A stretch of 64,000 bases of DNA, taken from Myxococcales bacterium (GTDB lineage Bacteria > Myxococcota_A > UBA9160 > UBA4427). The position numbers and the translations under genes are program-made. This document shows, piece by piece, positions 10,883-19,102 of the stretch. Each line of letters starts with the position of its first letter. Positions within the stretch are counted from its first letter, which is position 1. The stretch spans positions 1 to 64,000 of the forward strand of contig JADFNE010000014.1 in the NCBI GenBank assembly GCA_022563535.1, given 5' to 3'. A model generated the notes under the pieces. It had not been told where the DNA came from and searched no databases. It worked only from the letters and a program-made list of their open reading frames with translations.

Positions 10883-11532
10883 GCGACGGCGACGATACCC
10901 AGAGCAATACCCAGAGCGATGCCTACACGAGACGTCTCGAGACTCTTGGTGACGCCGGTTGGAAGCGTTTCTTTGACGTCCAGGCACCGTACCGCTGGAA
11001 TATCCGTCGCCTCGCCCTGGGTTTCACTTTGGATGTCGGCTGTGGCATCGGCCGCAACCTGTTGCATCTAGGGGGCCACGGCGTCGGAATCGACCCCAAC
11101 GCGGATTCGATCGAAACCGCCAGGCGACGCGGTTGTACGGTACTGACCAGCGATGCCTTCGACAGTTCTGAATACGCGCGCGCCGACCACTTCGATTCCC
11201 TGCTGCTCGCTCACGTGGTTGAACACATGAGTGTCGACCAGGCGAGCGACCTGGTCGCACGCTACCTCGGTTTCATTCGCCCGGGTGGCAAGGTCGTGCT
11301 GATCGCGCCCCAGGAAGCGGGTTACCGAAGCGACGATACCCACGTCCAGTTCATGGACTTCAGCGCATTGGAAGTGATTCTTTCCCGAGCGGGAGTCGAG
11401 TACGAACGCAGCTATTCGTTTCCGTTTCCCCGCCCCGTGGGCCGGGTGTTTCTTCACAATGAATTCGTGGTGATGGGTCGCCGACCCGCATCCCGAGTCG
11501 GATCGACAGGAGTTCGATCCACTCATCTGTAA
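10879..11532 (+). CDS. Class I SAM-dependent methyltransferase
   Basis: This 217-aa protein has SAM-binding motif I LDVGCGIGRNLLHL, motif II GIDPNADSIETARRRG, and the post-motif LLLAHVVEHMSVDQASDLV with IRPGGKVVLIAPQEAGY. It belongs to the small-molecule Methyltransf_11/23 group. The ATG at 10879 overlaps the preceding GT39-like gene by 4 bases, so the pair is probably translationally coupled. That suggests the methyl acceptor is a glycan or a lipid-linked intermediate, though the sequence does not show this directly. Confidence 0.83.
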   Translation: MSDGDDTQSNTQSDAYTRRLETLGDAGWKRFFDVQAPYRWNIRRLALGFTLDVGCGIGRNLLHLGGHGVGIDPNADSIETARRRGCTVLTSDAFDSSEYARADHFDSLLLAHVVEHMSVDQASDLVARYLGFIRPGGKVVLIAPQEAGYRSDDTHVQFMDFSALEVILSRAGVEYERSYSFPFPRPVGRVFLHNEFVVMGRRPASRVGSTGVRSTHL

Positions 11533-11728
11533 AACGCTTCAGATACCTGGGAACCGACTTGAGATAGAGAAGCCGACCCTCCAGCGGGACTTCACGTCGG
11601 GGGGCGCAGCAACGAGAAGCGAAAATCTCGCTGGGCATGCCCACGAGAAAGCGGGAGTTGATCGAACGGCAGGACCTGCGCCACCAGACGATCACACGCA
11701 TGGAACACAGGGATGCCCGGGTAGGCGC

Positions 11729-12715
11729 CTAACGCAGGAACAAATCCTGAGCCAAGCTCCTGGCGCCGTATCCGAAACGCCAGTAGCCCCGGTTCAAGAC
11801 CTCGTGTGCGATTGCGGGCAGGCGCGAGAAAAAGCCCGAGGCCATCTGGTCGCGCAGTTTGGCGTGGTGGATCTTGCCTTCGGTCAGGTCGACGACGCTC
11901 TGCCGGGGGGAGAAGCCCTTGTCGGCAGCGATGCGGAACCGTTCGCGCGCAGTCGAGAAGAAGGTGACGTTGTGTCGGAACGCGCCAATCGCAAGCTGCT
12001 CCCGTGCCTTCCCCAACTGTTCGCGCAAGTTGAAGCGCTGGAGTCCGAACTGATTGGTTCCGTGCAAGCGGTATTCGATCAGGTTCTCCTCGATGATGCG
12101 AATGTCGGCGACTCCCGCGATGCTAAAAGTGAGCCACGCATCGTGACAATCGTGCAGATCGGGGAAGGGCAGGTAGACGTTGCGATACCGGGAGCGAAAG
12201 GCGAGGGTGGTACCCGCTGCGACGACGTGCTTGACGAAGACTTCGGCGGCGCGTCCCTTGCGTACCAGTGCACGCTCCCGCGGATGGAACCAGAGCGAGT
12301 CCCAGAGATTGTATCCGAGGGGTTCGAGCGCTTCGTCTACCACGCGACCGTTGCTGAAGACGGCTCCGGCGTCGGGATGGGTCTCCAACTCGTCGACCAT
12401 TTTTTCGATTTTGTCGGTGTGCCAGACGTCATCGTGATCGGCCAGGAAGATGAATTCTCCCCGACACAGCGAGACGGCCTTTTCGAAGTTGGGGGTCGTG
12501 GTGAGGTTTTCGGAGTTGCATTCGAGTTTTACCTCGAAGGGGGCGCCGTCTCTGAAGCGTTCGAGTGCGGCGATGGTGCCGTCGGTTGACCCGTCGTCGC
12601 ACACCACCAGTTCATCTGGCAGCTGGCTCTGCTCGGCGATGCTGGCGAGCTGCTCGGCGAGCCAGGGCCCCGGGTTGTAGGTCGTCATGGCGATAGAGAT
12701 GCGGGGCGCAGTCAT
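11729..12715 (-). CDS. Family 2 glycosyltransferase
   Basis: The 328-aa GT-A protein starts ISIAMTTYNPGPWLAEQL, followed by LPDELVVCDDGSTDGT and the metal-binding region FIFLADHDDVWH. These are the nucleotide-sugar binding and DxD elements of GT2. The C-terminal half is the rhamnosyl-/galactosyl-transferase-like accessory region. It has no membrane segments, so it acts in the cytoplasm on a lipid-linked or nascent glycan. It is transcribed away from an LbH acyltransferase, and the 235-bp gap between them holds a 10-bp repeat array. Confidence 0.85.
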   Translation of the reverse strand: MTAPRISIAMTTYNPGPWLAEQLASIAEQSQLPDELVVCDDGSTDGTIAALERFRDGAPFEVKLECNSENLTTTPNFEKAVSLCRGEFIFLADHDDVWHTDKIEKMVDELETHPDAGAVFSNGRVVDEALEPLGYNLWDSLWFHPRERALVRKGRAAEVFVKHVVAAGTTLAFRSRYRNVYLPFPDLHDCHDAWLTFSIAGVADIRIIEENLIEYRLHGTNQFGLQRFNLREQLGKAREQLAIGAFRHNVTFFSTARERFRIAADKGFSPRQSVVDLTEGKIHHAKLRDQMASGFFSRLPAIAHEVLNRGYWRFGYGARSLAQDLFLR

Positions 12716-12770
12716 TGTTTCAACTCACTGAAACTCGCGAGCACGAGTATGAATACCCGTGTATCGGGCG

Positions 12771-12820
12771 ACGACCATGAACGACCAATAACGACTATCG
12801 GTGAACATAGACGACCATAG
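12771..12820. repeat. Five degenerate 10-bp tandem units
   Basis: Units ACGACCATGA, ACGACCAATA, ACGACTATCG, GTGAACATAG and ACGACCATAG follow each other without gaps; the next ten bases are a weaker copy. The 10-bp period equals about one helical turn. The array sits in the divergent promoter region between the GT2 gene and the LbH acyltransferase. Confidence 0.7.
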
Positions 12821-12950
12821 CCGACGACGGCATTTTGGGAAACGGAATGGGACCGCGACAGGAACGCGATTGGGTTATCCTGCGCATCGCGATCGTTGTG
12901 ACTGCGCAAGGCAAGGCGCGGGATCTTCAGATTGTGGGAAAGGAGATTGC

Positions 12951-13415
12951 GTGGCCGGGGTCCAGTTCATCGAGGCGAAGATCGAAGATGTCGAGTTCGG
13001 AGACGATGTCACGGTCGTAAAGCCCGTCAATCTCTACGGTTGCAAAATTGGCGACGGATGCTTCATCGGGCCGTTTGTTGAAATTCAGCGCGACACAGTC
13101 GTGGGTGCCCGCACTCGGGTTCAGTCACACAGCTTTTTGTGCGAGATGGTGACGATCGGAGAAGATTGCTTCATCGGTCACGGCGTGATGACCATCAACG
13201 ATCGATTCCAGCAGGGCGCTCCTTCGGCTGAGAAGGAGAATTGGGGGGCGATCAAGATTGGAGACCGCGTGTCGATCGGCAGCAACTCGACACTGTTGCC
13301 GGTCACGATCTGTGATGACGTGGTCGTTGGCGCCGGGTCGGTCGTTACGAAAGATATTTCCAAACCCGGAATCTACGTCGGCAATCCCGCGCGTTTCACC
13401 AGGGTGCTTTCGTAA
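12951..13415 (+). CDS. LbH N-/O-acetyltransferase (WbpD-like)
   Basis: The 154-aa protein consists of hexapeptide repeats (VEFGDDVTV, GCKIGDGCFIGPFVEIQRDTVVG, VTIGEDCFIGHGVMTINDRF, IKIGDRVSIGSNSTLLPVTI) and closes with VVGAGSVVTKDI and YVGNPARF. This is the layout of UDP-sugar N-acetyltransferases such as WbpD and of related small acetyltransferases in O-antigen pathways. The start is the GTG at 12951, fixed by GGGAAAGGAG at 12936-12945 with 5 bases between. It is transcribed divergently from the GT2 gene and convergently with the ROK kinase. Confidence 0.83.
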   Translation: MAGVQFIEAKIEDVEFGDDVTVVKPVNLYGCKIGDGCFIGPFVEIQRDTVVGARTRVQSHSFLCEMVTIGEDCFIGHGVMTINDRFQQGAPSAEKENWGAIKIGDRVSIGSNSTLLPVTICDDVVVGAGSVVTKDISKPGIYVGNPARFTRVLS

Positions 13416-13448
13416 CGCATTTGGATCGCGCCGGAAGTTTGCGTCGGG

Positions 13449-14339
13449 CTACGTTTGCTTCGAAAAGAGACTCGGCAACAGCGCGGCGCCGATCGTTCCC
13501 GCGCGGTCTCCCAACTCACTGACCAGCAACGGGACCTCTGCCAACGGCTTGGCAAACGAGACCTCGAGCAACGTCTTGCGACAGCTCGGTTCAATCAAAT
13601 CAAAGGCCGGGGAAATTCCGCCGGTAAAGACGATCGCGTCGACGTCGAGAACGTTCTGCATCGAACGAATTCCCATGGCGAGCACCTCTCCCATCATCTC
13701 GAAGACGGCCAGGCCCGCGGCCTCTCCCCCCCGCGCGTTGTCGGCGATGTCACGGATTTCCTCGGCCTCGCCACCGAGCTCCGCATACTTTCGCTTCAAC
13801 CCCGGGGTTCCGACATAGGTCTCGAGGCATCCTGTTGCCCCACATACGCAGGGCCAGTTCTCATCGCGATTGACCACGACGTGTCCCAACTCTCCGGCGA
13901 ATCCGTTGGCACCTCGCCGAGGCACTCCGTCGATCACCACGCCGCCGCCGATGCCCGTGCCCAGGGTGAGGATCAAGAAGCTTGGATGCTGCTGACCGTG
14001 TCCGAATTGCAGTTCGGCAAGGGCCGCCGCGGTACCGTCGTTTTCGACGCTGACTGGACAGTCGAGCAGTCGGCTGAGTTCGCTCTGCATCGGAACGCCT
14101 TCGAAGCCCGGCAGGTTGGGGAGGCGCCAACAGCGACCGCTCGAATCGACTTCGCCGGGGATCGCGAAACCCACAGAGTCGGGTTCGGGGGCGAGTTCGC
14201 GGATGGCGTCTGCGATGTCGGCTAGCAGTGCCAGCGGTTCTTTGGTTTTGTCGGTGGGAATCGAGTGCGCTTCGAGCACTTGCGCGCCGTCCACAATCGC
14301 GATCTTGATACGCGTCCCACCGAAATCAACACCAATCAT
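13449..14339 (-). CDS. ROK-family sugar kinase
   Basis: The 296-aa protein starts IGVDFGGTRIKIAIVDG (phosphate-1 motif). It contains VENDGTAAALAE, LTLGTGIGGGVV, the GELGH catalytic region and the ROK zinc motif C-x-C-G-x2-G-C-L-E (CVCGATGCLE). It probably phosphorylates glucose or a similar hexose; no DNA-binding domain is present, so it is not a ROK repressor. I used the internal ATG at 14339 because the upstream 13 residues do not fit the family. It begins 54 bp after the stop of the MerA/Lpd-like oxidoreductase and may be the last gene of the arsenic-type operon. Confidence 0.83.
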   Translation of the reverse strand: MIGVDFGGTRIKIAIVDGAQVLEAHSIPTDKTKEPLALLADIADAIRELAPEPDSVGFAIPGEVDSSGRCWRLPNLPGFEGVPMQSELSRLLDCPVSVENDGTAAALAELQFGHGQQHPSFLILTLGTGIGGGVVIDGVPRRGANGFAGELGHVVVNRDENWPCVCGATGCLETYVGTPGLKRKYAELGGEAEEIRDIADNARGGEAAGLAVFEMMGEVLAMGIRSMQNVLDVDAIVFTGGISPAFDLIEPSCRKTLLEVSFAKPLAEVPLLVSELGDRAGTIGAALLPSLFSKQT

Positions 14340-14393
14340 CGTCGCGTCAGTATGCCGAAAGCTGCGGGGTTGGATCAAGCCGTGGGTGTGTTC

Positions 14394-15944
14394 TCAACGC
14401 CTCAGGGCGAGAAATGATCGGAAGATCCTGGCTACGGTCGGAGTCAGCTTGGTCTTGTTATATGCGTCGCCGAGCTGGCGGATGGCTTCGGCTTGGGTCG
14501 GGTAGGGGTGAATCACCGAGGCGAGTCGCGACAAGCCGACGCCGCCCGCCATCGCCACACTGATTTCGCTGATCATTTCGCCGGCGTGCTTTGCCACGAT
14601 CGTGGCACCCAGGATCTTGTCCTTTCCCTTCTCGGTGTGAATCTTGACGAAGCCTTCCTCCTCTCCTTCCGTGATCGCGCGATCGACCAGAGCGAACGGA
14701 CGTAGATAGGTATCGAGTTGGATGCCCTTCGCCATGGCATCGCGTTCGTACAATCCGACGTGTGCAATCTCCGGCCGGGTGTAGGTGCACCACGGAATCG
14801 TGAGGGCAGAGAGCTTCTTGCGCCCGAAGAACAGGGCATTTTGAATCACCGCGCGTGACGCGAAATCGGCCGCGTGAGTGAACTGGGTCGACATGCAAAC
14901 GTCGCCGGAGGCAAATATGTTCTTGTTGTGTGTTCGCAAGCAATCGTCGACCAATACACCCCGGCGATCATGCCGGACGCCGGCCTGTTCTAGCCCGATG
15001 CCTTCGACGTTGGGGATGCGACCTGCACCGACGAGAATGGCGTCGACCTCGATTGGGTCTTCCTTCCCTTGTCGCGACAGCCGAAGACGTTTGATCGGCC
15101 CGGCGCTTTCGATCTCCTCGACCTGGGTGTCGAGGGCCACGTCGACTCCGTCCCGTTCGAGGGCTGTGCGCAAGATTGCCGCGGCGTCGGGATCCTCCCG
15201 GGAGAGGAACTGGCTCCCCCGTGCGATCAAGGTGACTCGACTCCCGAGGCACGCAAATGCCTGTGCGAGTTCGCAACCGATGGGGCCACCGCCAATGATC
15301 GCGAGGCGCTCTGGTAGTTCAGTGAGCGAGAAGATCGTCTCATTGGTGTAATAGCCAGCTTCTGCCAGCCCCTTGATCGGCGGAATGAAGGGACGGGCAC
15401 CGGTGGCGATCACCGCTTTTTTGAAATCCAGCACTGCACCCGCGACTTCGATCTGGTTGCGACCTATGAACTGACCGTCGCCAATGAAAACATCGACTCC
15501 GAGATCGTCGCGGAATCGGCGCGCGGAATCGTTCGCGCTAATGCGGCTGCGAATCTCGCGTAGTCGCTCCATCACGCCGGAGAAATCAACTTCGACGCTG
15601 TCGTCTGGGACGTTGACGCCAACCGCCGCGGCCGAGCGCAGGTCTCCAATCGCGTGGGCCGAACGCAGTAGCGACTTGGAGGGAATACAGCCGGAGTTGA
15701 GGCAATCACCGCCCAACAGTGCGCGTTCGATCAAGGCAACCTTGGCTCCGATCCCGGCGGCTCCGGCGGCCGCGACCAGACCGGCAGTGCCGCCGCCGAT
15801 CACGACCAGATTGTATCGACCCGTTGGCTCCGGATTGATCCAGTCGGCGGGGTGCACGTTGGCGACCAAAGCTCGGTTGTAAATGTCGTGGGGCGGAACC
15901 TCGATCGCAGTCACGGCTCGACTCGTCGTCATGGACTCGCTCAC
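14394..15944 (-). CDS. MerA/Lpd-like FAD disulfide oxidoreductase
   Basis: The 516-aa flavoprotein has the FAD site VVIGGGTAGLVAAAGAAGIG and the redox pair Cys81/Cys86 in GGDCLNSGCIPSKSLL, then the NAD(P)H site AIIGGGPIGCELAQAFACLG and FASGDVC. The C-terminal dimerisation domain ends in HPYPTQAEA, which carries the His-Pro of the disulfide-reductase active site. The N-terminal 40 residues are an extra tail without the HMA domain of true mercuric reductase. The C-terminal cysteine pair of MerA is absent, so mercury reduction is unlikely. It follows the TVP38 gene by 7 bp in the ArsM/ArsS run; TVP38-oxidoreductase neighbours are a known arrangement. The substrate is unknown. Confidence 0.82.
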   Translation of the reverse strand: MSESMTTSRAVTAIEVPPHDIYNRALVANVHPADWINPEPTGRYNLVVIGGGTAGLVAAAGAAGIGAKVALIERALLGGDCLNSGCIPSKSLLRSAHAIGDLRSAAAVGVNVPDDSVEVDFSGVMERLREIRSRISANDSARRFRDDLGVDVFIGDGQFIGRNQIEVAGAVLDFKKAVIATGARPFIPPIKGLAEAGYYTNETIFSLTELPERLAIIGGGPIGCELAQAFACLGSRVTLIARGSQFLSREDPDAAAILRTALERDGVDVALDTQVEEIESAGPIKRLRLSRQGKEDPIEVDAILVGAGRIPNVEGIGLEQAGVRHDRRGVLVDDCLRTHNKNIFASGDVCMSTQFTHAADFASRAVIQNALFFGRKKLSALTIPWCTYTRPEIAHVGLYERDAMAKGIQLDTYLRPFALVDRAITEGEEEGFVKIHTEKGKDKILGATIVAKHAGEMISEISVAMAGGVGLSRLASVIHPYPTQAEAIRQLGDAYNKTKLTPTVARIFRSFLALRR

Positions 15945-15951
15945 CTCAAAA

Positions 15952-16713
15952 TTAGTCGGTGGGTTGCTTCGCGTTGTCTTCCACGGCCATCGTTCCGGCG
16001 TTGGGTGTGCTTTTGGCCAACGCCGTTTTTGCGATCCGGGTGACGATCGTGGTCACGGCGAGGGTTGCCACCAACCCCAACCCCAATACCAAGTAGTGAG
16101 CTGCGCCTTTGTCTACATCCCCGGCCGCGAAGGCCGCAGCATCTCCCGCGACCCTTCCGTAGTAGACGTAGAGAAGTGTTCCGGGAAGCATCCCGATCGA
16201 AGCGATCAGGTAGTCCCGAAAACTCACGCGCGTCACACCCAGGGCGTAGTTCATGAAGTTGAAGGGAAAGGCCGGAGAGAGTCGCAGCAAGAAGACGATC
16301 TTGAGACCCTGGTCGCCCACGGCGGAATCGAGGGCCGAGAACCGGGGATGGTCGCGCAGGCGTTCTTCGATCAATCCGCGCACGAGGTATCGGGCCACGA
16401 GAAATGCGAGGGACGATCCGATGACGGCCGCAGTGAAAACGTAGATCGTGCCCTGGACCAGATTGAACAACGCGCCCCCGGTCAGGGTCAGCAACGCCCC
16501 GGGCAAGAATGCCAGCACGCCGGCGATATAGGCCGCGATGAACACGATGGGGCCGAGGCTCCCGTGGTCTTCCACCCAACCTTGGAGTTGCGGAACGTAG
16601 CCGCCCAACTGCCGTGTGAGCGCAAAGAAGACGCCGAGTGCCACGACGATCCCAGCGATTTTGACGAGTCTTGCTCGGCCCGCGCTCGGGGGAGTGGTCT
16701 CAGGGCGAGACAT
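15952..16713 (-). CDS. TVP38/TMEM64-family membrane protein
   Basis: The 253-aa protein has about five hydrophobic segments and the VTT/SNARE-associated domain: FLPGALLTLTGGALFNLVQG, SSLAFLVARYLVRG, RLSPAFPFNFMNYALGVTRVSFRDYLIAS and GMLPGTLLYVYYG. DedA/TVP38 proteins are inner-membrane proteins linked to lipid scrambling and ion homeostasis. Its ATG shares one base with the stop of the ArsS-like gene (TGATG), and its own stop is 7 bp before the oxidoreductase, so it is firmly inside the operon. A transport or membrane-protection role for the arsenic products is an inference. Confidence 0.83.
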   Translation of the reverse strand: MSRPETTPPSAGRARLVKIAGIVVALGVFFALTRQLGGYVPQLQGWVEDHGSLGPIVFIAAYIAGVLAFLPGALLTLTGGALFNLVQGTIYVFTAAVIGSSLAFLVARYLVRGLIEERLRDHPRFSALDSAVGDQGLKIVFLLRLSPAFPFNFMNYALGVTRVSFRDYLIASIGMLPGTLLYVYYGRVAGDAAAFAAGDVDKGAAHYLVLGLGLVATLAVTTIVTRIAKTALAKSTPNAGTMAVEDNAKQPTD

Positions 16714-17708
16714 CAGGCGTTTTCCTGCAGTGTCCCGCCGCAGCTCGAACCCGCGCCCGCAGTGCAGCCAAAACAGTGCTCTGCTGTCGCAATGGGTCTG
16801 CCATAGAGAAGTCCGAAGTCGTCCAGGTCCCAGATGGTCTTCTGGGGGCCGGGCATCGCCAGTTCGAGCTGTTGGTTGAAGTCGCAGTCGTAGAGGGTGC
16901 CGTCGTACCCAATCGAGACGAGGTCTCTGCACATCAAGCTCGAAACCGTCTTCGGATTGAAGTGGTTGACCAGCAATGAGAGATACTCGGAGGCGCGGCC
17001 TGAGCGCTCCAGATCGTGGGCGAATCGCTTGATCGGCATGTTGGTAATCGTGAGCAGACGGTTGAAGCGGATGTCGAATCGCGTGCCGAGTTCTTCGCGA
17101 AACTCGAGTTCCAACTCGGCTTGGGGTGGCGGGAGTGATGGGCCGCCGGGGTTGTAGACGAGGTCGAGGATCAAGCCGGTGTCGGGGTCGCCGTAGCCGA
17201 GTCGACCGAGCAGGCGGAGCCCCTCGATGCTCTTGTCGAAGACCCCCCGCCCACGCTGGGCCTCCACGTTTTCCGCGGTGTAACAGGGCAGCGAAGCCAC
17301 GACCTCGACCTGGTGCTCGGCCAAAAACTTCGCGGTGTTCTCCTGCCCCGGTTCGAACAAGATCGTGAGGTTGCAGCGATCGATTACTCGCCGACCGAGC
17401 CTGCGGGCACCGATGACCAATTCATAAAAGTGTTCGCTCATCTCCGGCGCGCCACCCGTGAGATCGAGTGTCCGGATCTCGGGATTATTCGCGAGCAATT
17501 CGAGGACGCGCTCGATCGTCGCCTTGTCCATCGCCTCGCTGCGATTGGGACCCGATTCGACGTGGCAGTGGTGGCAGGCGAGATTGCAGCGCTTGGTGAC
17601 GTTGAGCTGAAGGGTTTCGCAGCGATTGCGCCGCAAGCCCCGGTCCCAATGAAGTGCGGTATTGACCGCATCATCGAATCGGGCTGGGGTACCGAGAACA
17701 CTCAACAA
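16713..17708 (-). CDS. arsS: ArsS-like radical SAM enzyme (arsenosugar biosynthesis)
   Basis: The 331-aa protein carries the radical-SAM cluster motif Cys41-x3-Cys45-x2-Cys48 (CNLACHHC), the LDLTGGAPEM motif, and a cysteine-rich C-terminus ending CFGCTAGAGSSCGG that is diagnostic of the ArsS group. ArsS is thought to add a 5'-deoxyadenosyl group from SAM to methylated arsenite to build arsenosugars. Some family members are selenoproteins; I see only cysteine codons here. The start is a TTG at 17708 with GGGAG 6 bases upstream, overlapping the end of the methyltransferase gene, so the two are translationally coupled. Confidence 0.85.
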   Translation of the reverse strand: MLSVLGTPARFDDAVNTALHWDRGLRRNRCETLQLNVTKRCNLACHHCHVESGPNRSEAMDKATIERVLELLANNPEIRTLDLTGGAPEMSEHFYELVIGARRLGRRVIDRCNLTILFEPGQENTAKFLAEHQVEVVASLPCYTAENVEAQRGRGVFDKSIEGLRLLGRLGYGDPDTGLILDLVYNPGGPSLPPPQAELELEFREELGTRFDIRFNRLLTITNMPIKRFAHDLERSGRASEYLSLLVNHFNPKTVSSLMCRDLVSIGYDGTLYDCDFNQQLELAMPGPQKTIWDLDDFGLLYGRPIATAEHCFGCTAGAGSSCGGTLQENA

Positions 17709-18862
17709 CAGGAACTCCCTTTGTCACTGGACTCGCGGGTTTCGCGGTAATCGTGGCCCTTGGTTTCGCGCGGGTCCCGGGTATGGCTGCGGCAGCAGTC
17801 GAACTCAGCGCGATCCTCTTCGGCGACGGCGACCCGAGGCGGAACCGCGATGATCTGGTCGCTGTACGGCTCCGCGTTGAAGATTTTGTAGGTCTTGGCA
17901 CAGACGGCCGTCCGTTCGCCGCGCACCAGGGTATGTCCGTCGTCGTCGACGACCTGCTTCCAGGGACCGCGGTAGATCACGGCTTCGTTTGCTTCGAGAC
18001 GGGCCCCTTCTTTTCCCTTGGTGCCCGTGATCGTAACCGAGCGGAATTCGATTCCATCCACGACCGCAAAGGGCTTGTCTTCCCATTTGTCGATCTCGAT
18101 TCCGTAGAAACCTGTGCGTTCGAGCTGGGCGAGGAGGTCCGATTCGCAAAACGCCCCCGAAATGCAGCCGCTCCAGAGTTTGGGATCGGCCTTCAGTTCG
18201 TCGCTGACCACTTCGTCGCTGACGATGTCCGAGATGGCGATGCGCCCGCCCACGTCGAGCACCCGGTAGATCTCCTCGATCAACTGATGCTTGTCTTCTT
18301 CGCGCACGAGGTTGAGAACGCAGTTCGAGACCACGATGTCGATCGATCCGTCTGGAATCATCGGGGCGTCGCGGCGCATCCGATCCTTGGCGTCTTCCAG
18401 GGCATCGAGGGAGTCGACGCCTGAAATCGGATTCTCTTGCATCCAGCTGTCGAGTTCATCCATGTCGAGCTTCAGATCTTGAATTCGCCCACGCAAGAAT
18501 TCGACATTGCGGTAACCGTTCAATTCCGAAACCTTGGGAGCCGCAGAGCGCGCCAGGTTCAGCATGTCCGGGTTCATGTCCACGCCGATGACACTGCCCT
18601 CGGCCCCGACAATCTGTGAAGCGATGAAGCAGATCTTGCCACCGCCACTGCCCAGGTCGAGTACGCGGTCTCCAGCGTTTACGTATCGCGAGGGATCGCC
18701 GCAGCCGTAGTCTCGCTCGAGTACTTCTTGTGGAATGATCTCGAGGTATTGGGGGTCGTAGTCGATCGGGCAACAGAGTGCAGGCTCACGTGTGTTGGCC
18801 GCACGGCTGTAGCGATCGGAGGTAGCACGCTCACTGCTCGGATTCTGAACTGACGTTGACAT
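17702..18862 (-). CDS. arsM: ArsM-like arsenite S-adenosylmethionine methyltransferase
   Basis: The 386-aa protein has motif I VLDLGSGGGKICFIASQ (GSGGG at 71-75), VIGVDMNPDMLNLAR, and CVLNLVREEDKHQLIEEIYRVLDVGGRI. Cysteines typical of ArsM-type enzymes are present: Cys30-Cys31 (ALCCPIDYDP), C54 (DYGCGDP), C in SNCVLN and SGCISGAFC, plus C-terminal pairs FDCC and SSCC. It should methylate arsenite stepwise from SAM, supplying substrate to ArsS, which it overlaps. It is the first gene of the five-gene run and is preceded by AAGGAAAG and by three 14-bp repeats at 18901-18942. Longer upstream frames lack features and were not used. Confidence 0.85.
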   Translation of the reverse strand: MSTSVQNPSSERATSDRYSRAANTREPALCCPIDYDPQYLEIIPQEVLERDYGCGDPSRYVNAGDRVLDLGSGGGKICFIASQIVGAEGSVIGVDMNPDMLNLARSAAPKVSELNGYRNVEFLRGRIQDLKLDMDELDSWMQENPISGVDSLDALEDAKDRMRRDAPMIPDGSIDIVVSNCVLNLVREEDKHQLIEEIYRVLDVGGRIAISDIVSDEVVSDELKADPKLWSGCISGAFCESDLLAQLERTGFYGIEIDKWEDKPFAVVDGIEFRSVTITGTKGKEGARLEANEAVIYRGPWKQVVDDDGHTLVRGERTAVCAKTYKIFNAEPYSDQIIAVPPRVAVAEEDRAEFDCCRSHTRDPRETKGHDYRETRESSDKGSSCC

Positions 18863-18900
18863 GTCGCCTGCTTTCCTTTTTAACGATCCGTTTTCGGTAT

Positions 18901-18942
18901 ACAAGATCCGAAACACAACATCTGATATACAACACCTGAAAT
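18901..18942. promoter_or_regulatory. Three tandem 14-bp repeats upstream of arsM
   Basis: Three consecutive units read ACAAGATCCGAAAC, ACAACATCTGATAT and ACAACACCTGAAAT (consensus ACAA-A-CTGA-A-). They lie 39-80 bp before the arsM start in the gap shared with the divergent SDR gene. Position and repetition suggest operator sites, but no regulator gene of the ArsR or other type is seen in the window. Confidence 0.55.
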
Positions 18943-19102
18943 TGAACGGGCGATGATAGAACAAGCCGACATCCGGGCCCGCAAGTGGCGATGAACTCGA
19001 ATTGGACGAGTTGTTTTGGGCAGAGCTTGCGGGAAGAATCCCCACAGGAATTGAGCGCGGCAGCGCGTCAGTCTCTCGCCCCCAACCCATAGGGATCTCA
19101 CA

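Noticed and set aside
12771-12830. 10-bp repeats considered as a CRISPR array
   Set aside because: Units are far too short and lack spacers, and no cas genes are present; the Cas4-like nuclease at 40.8 kb is isolated.
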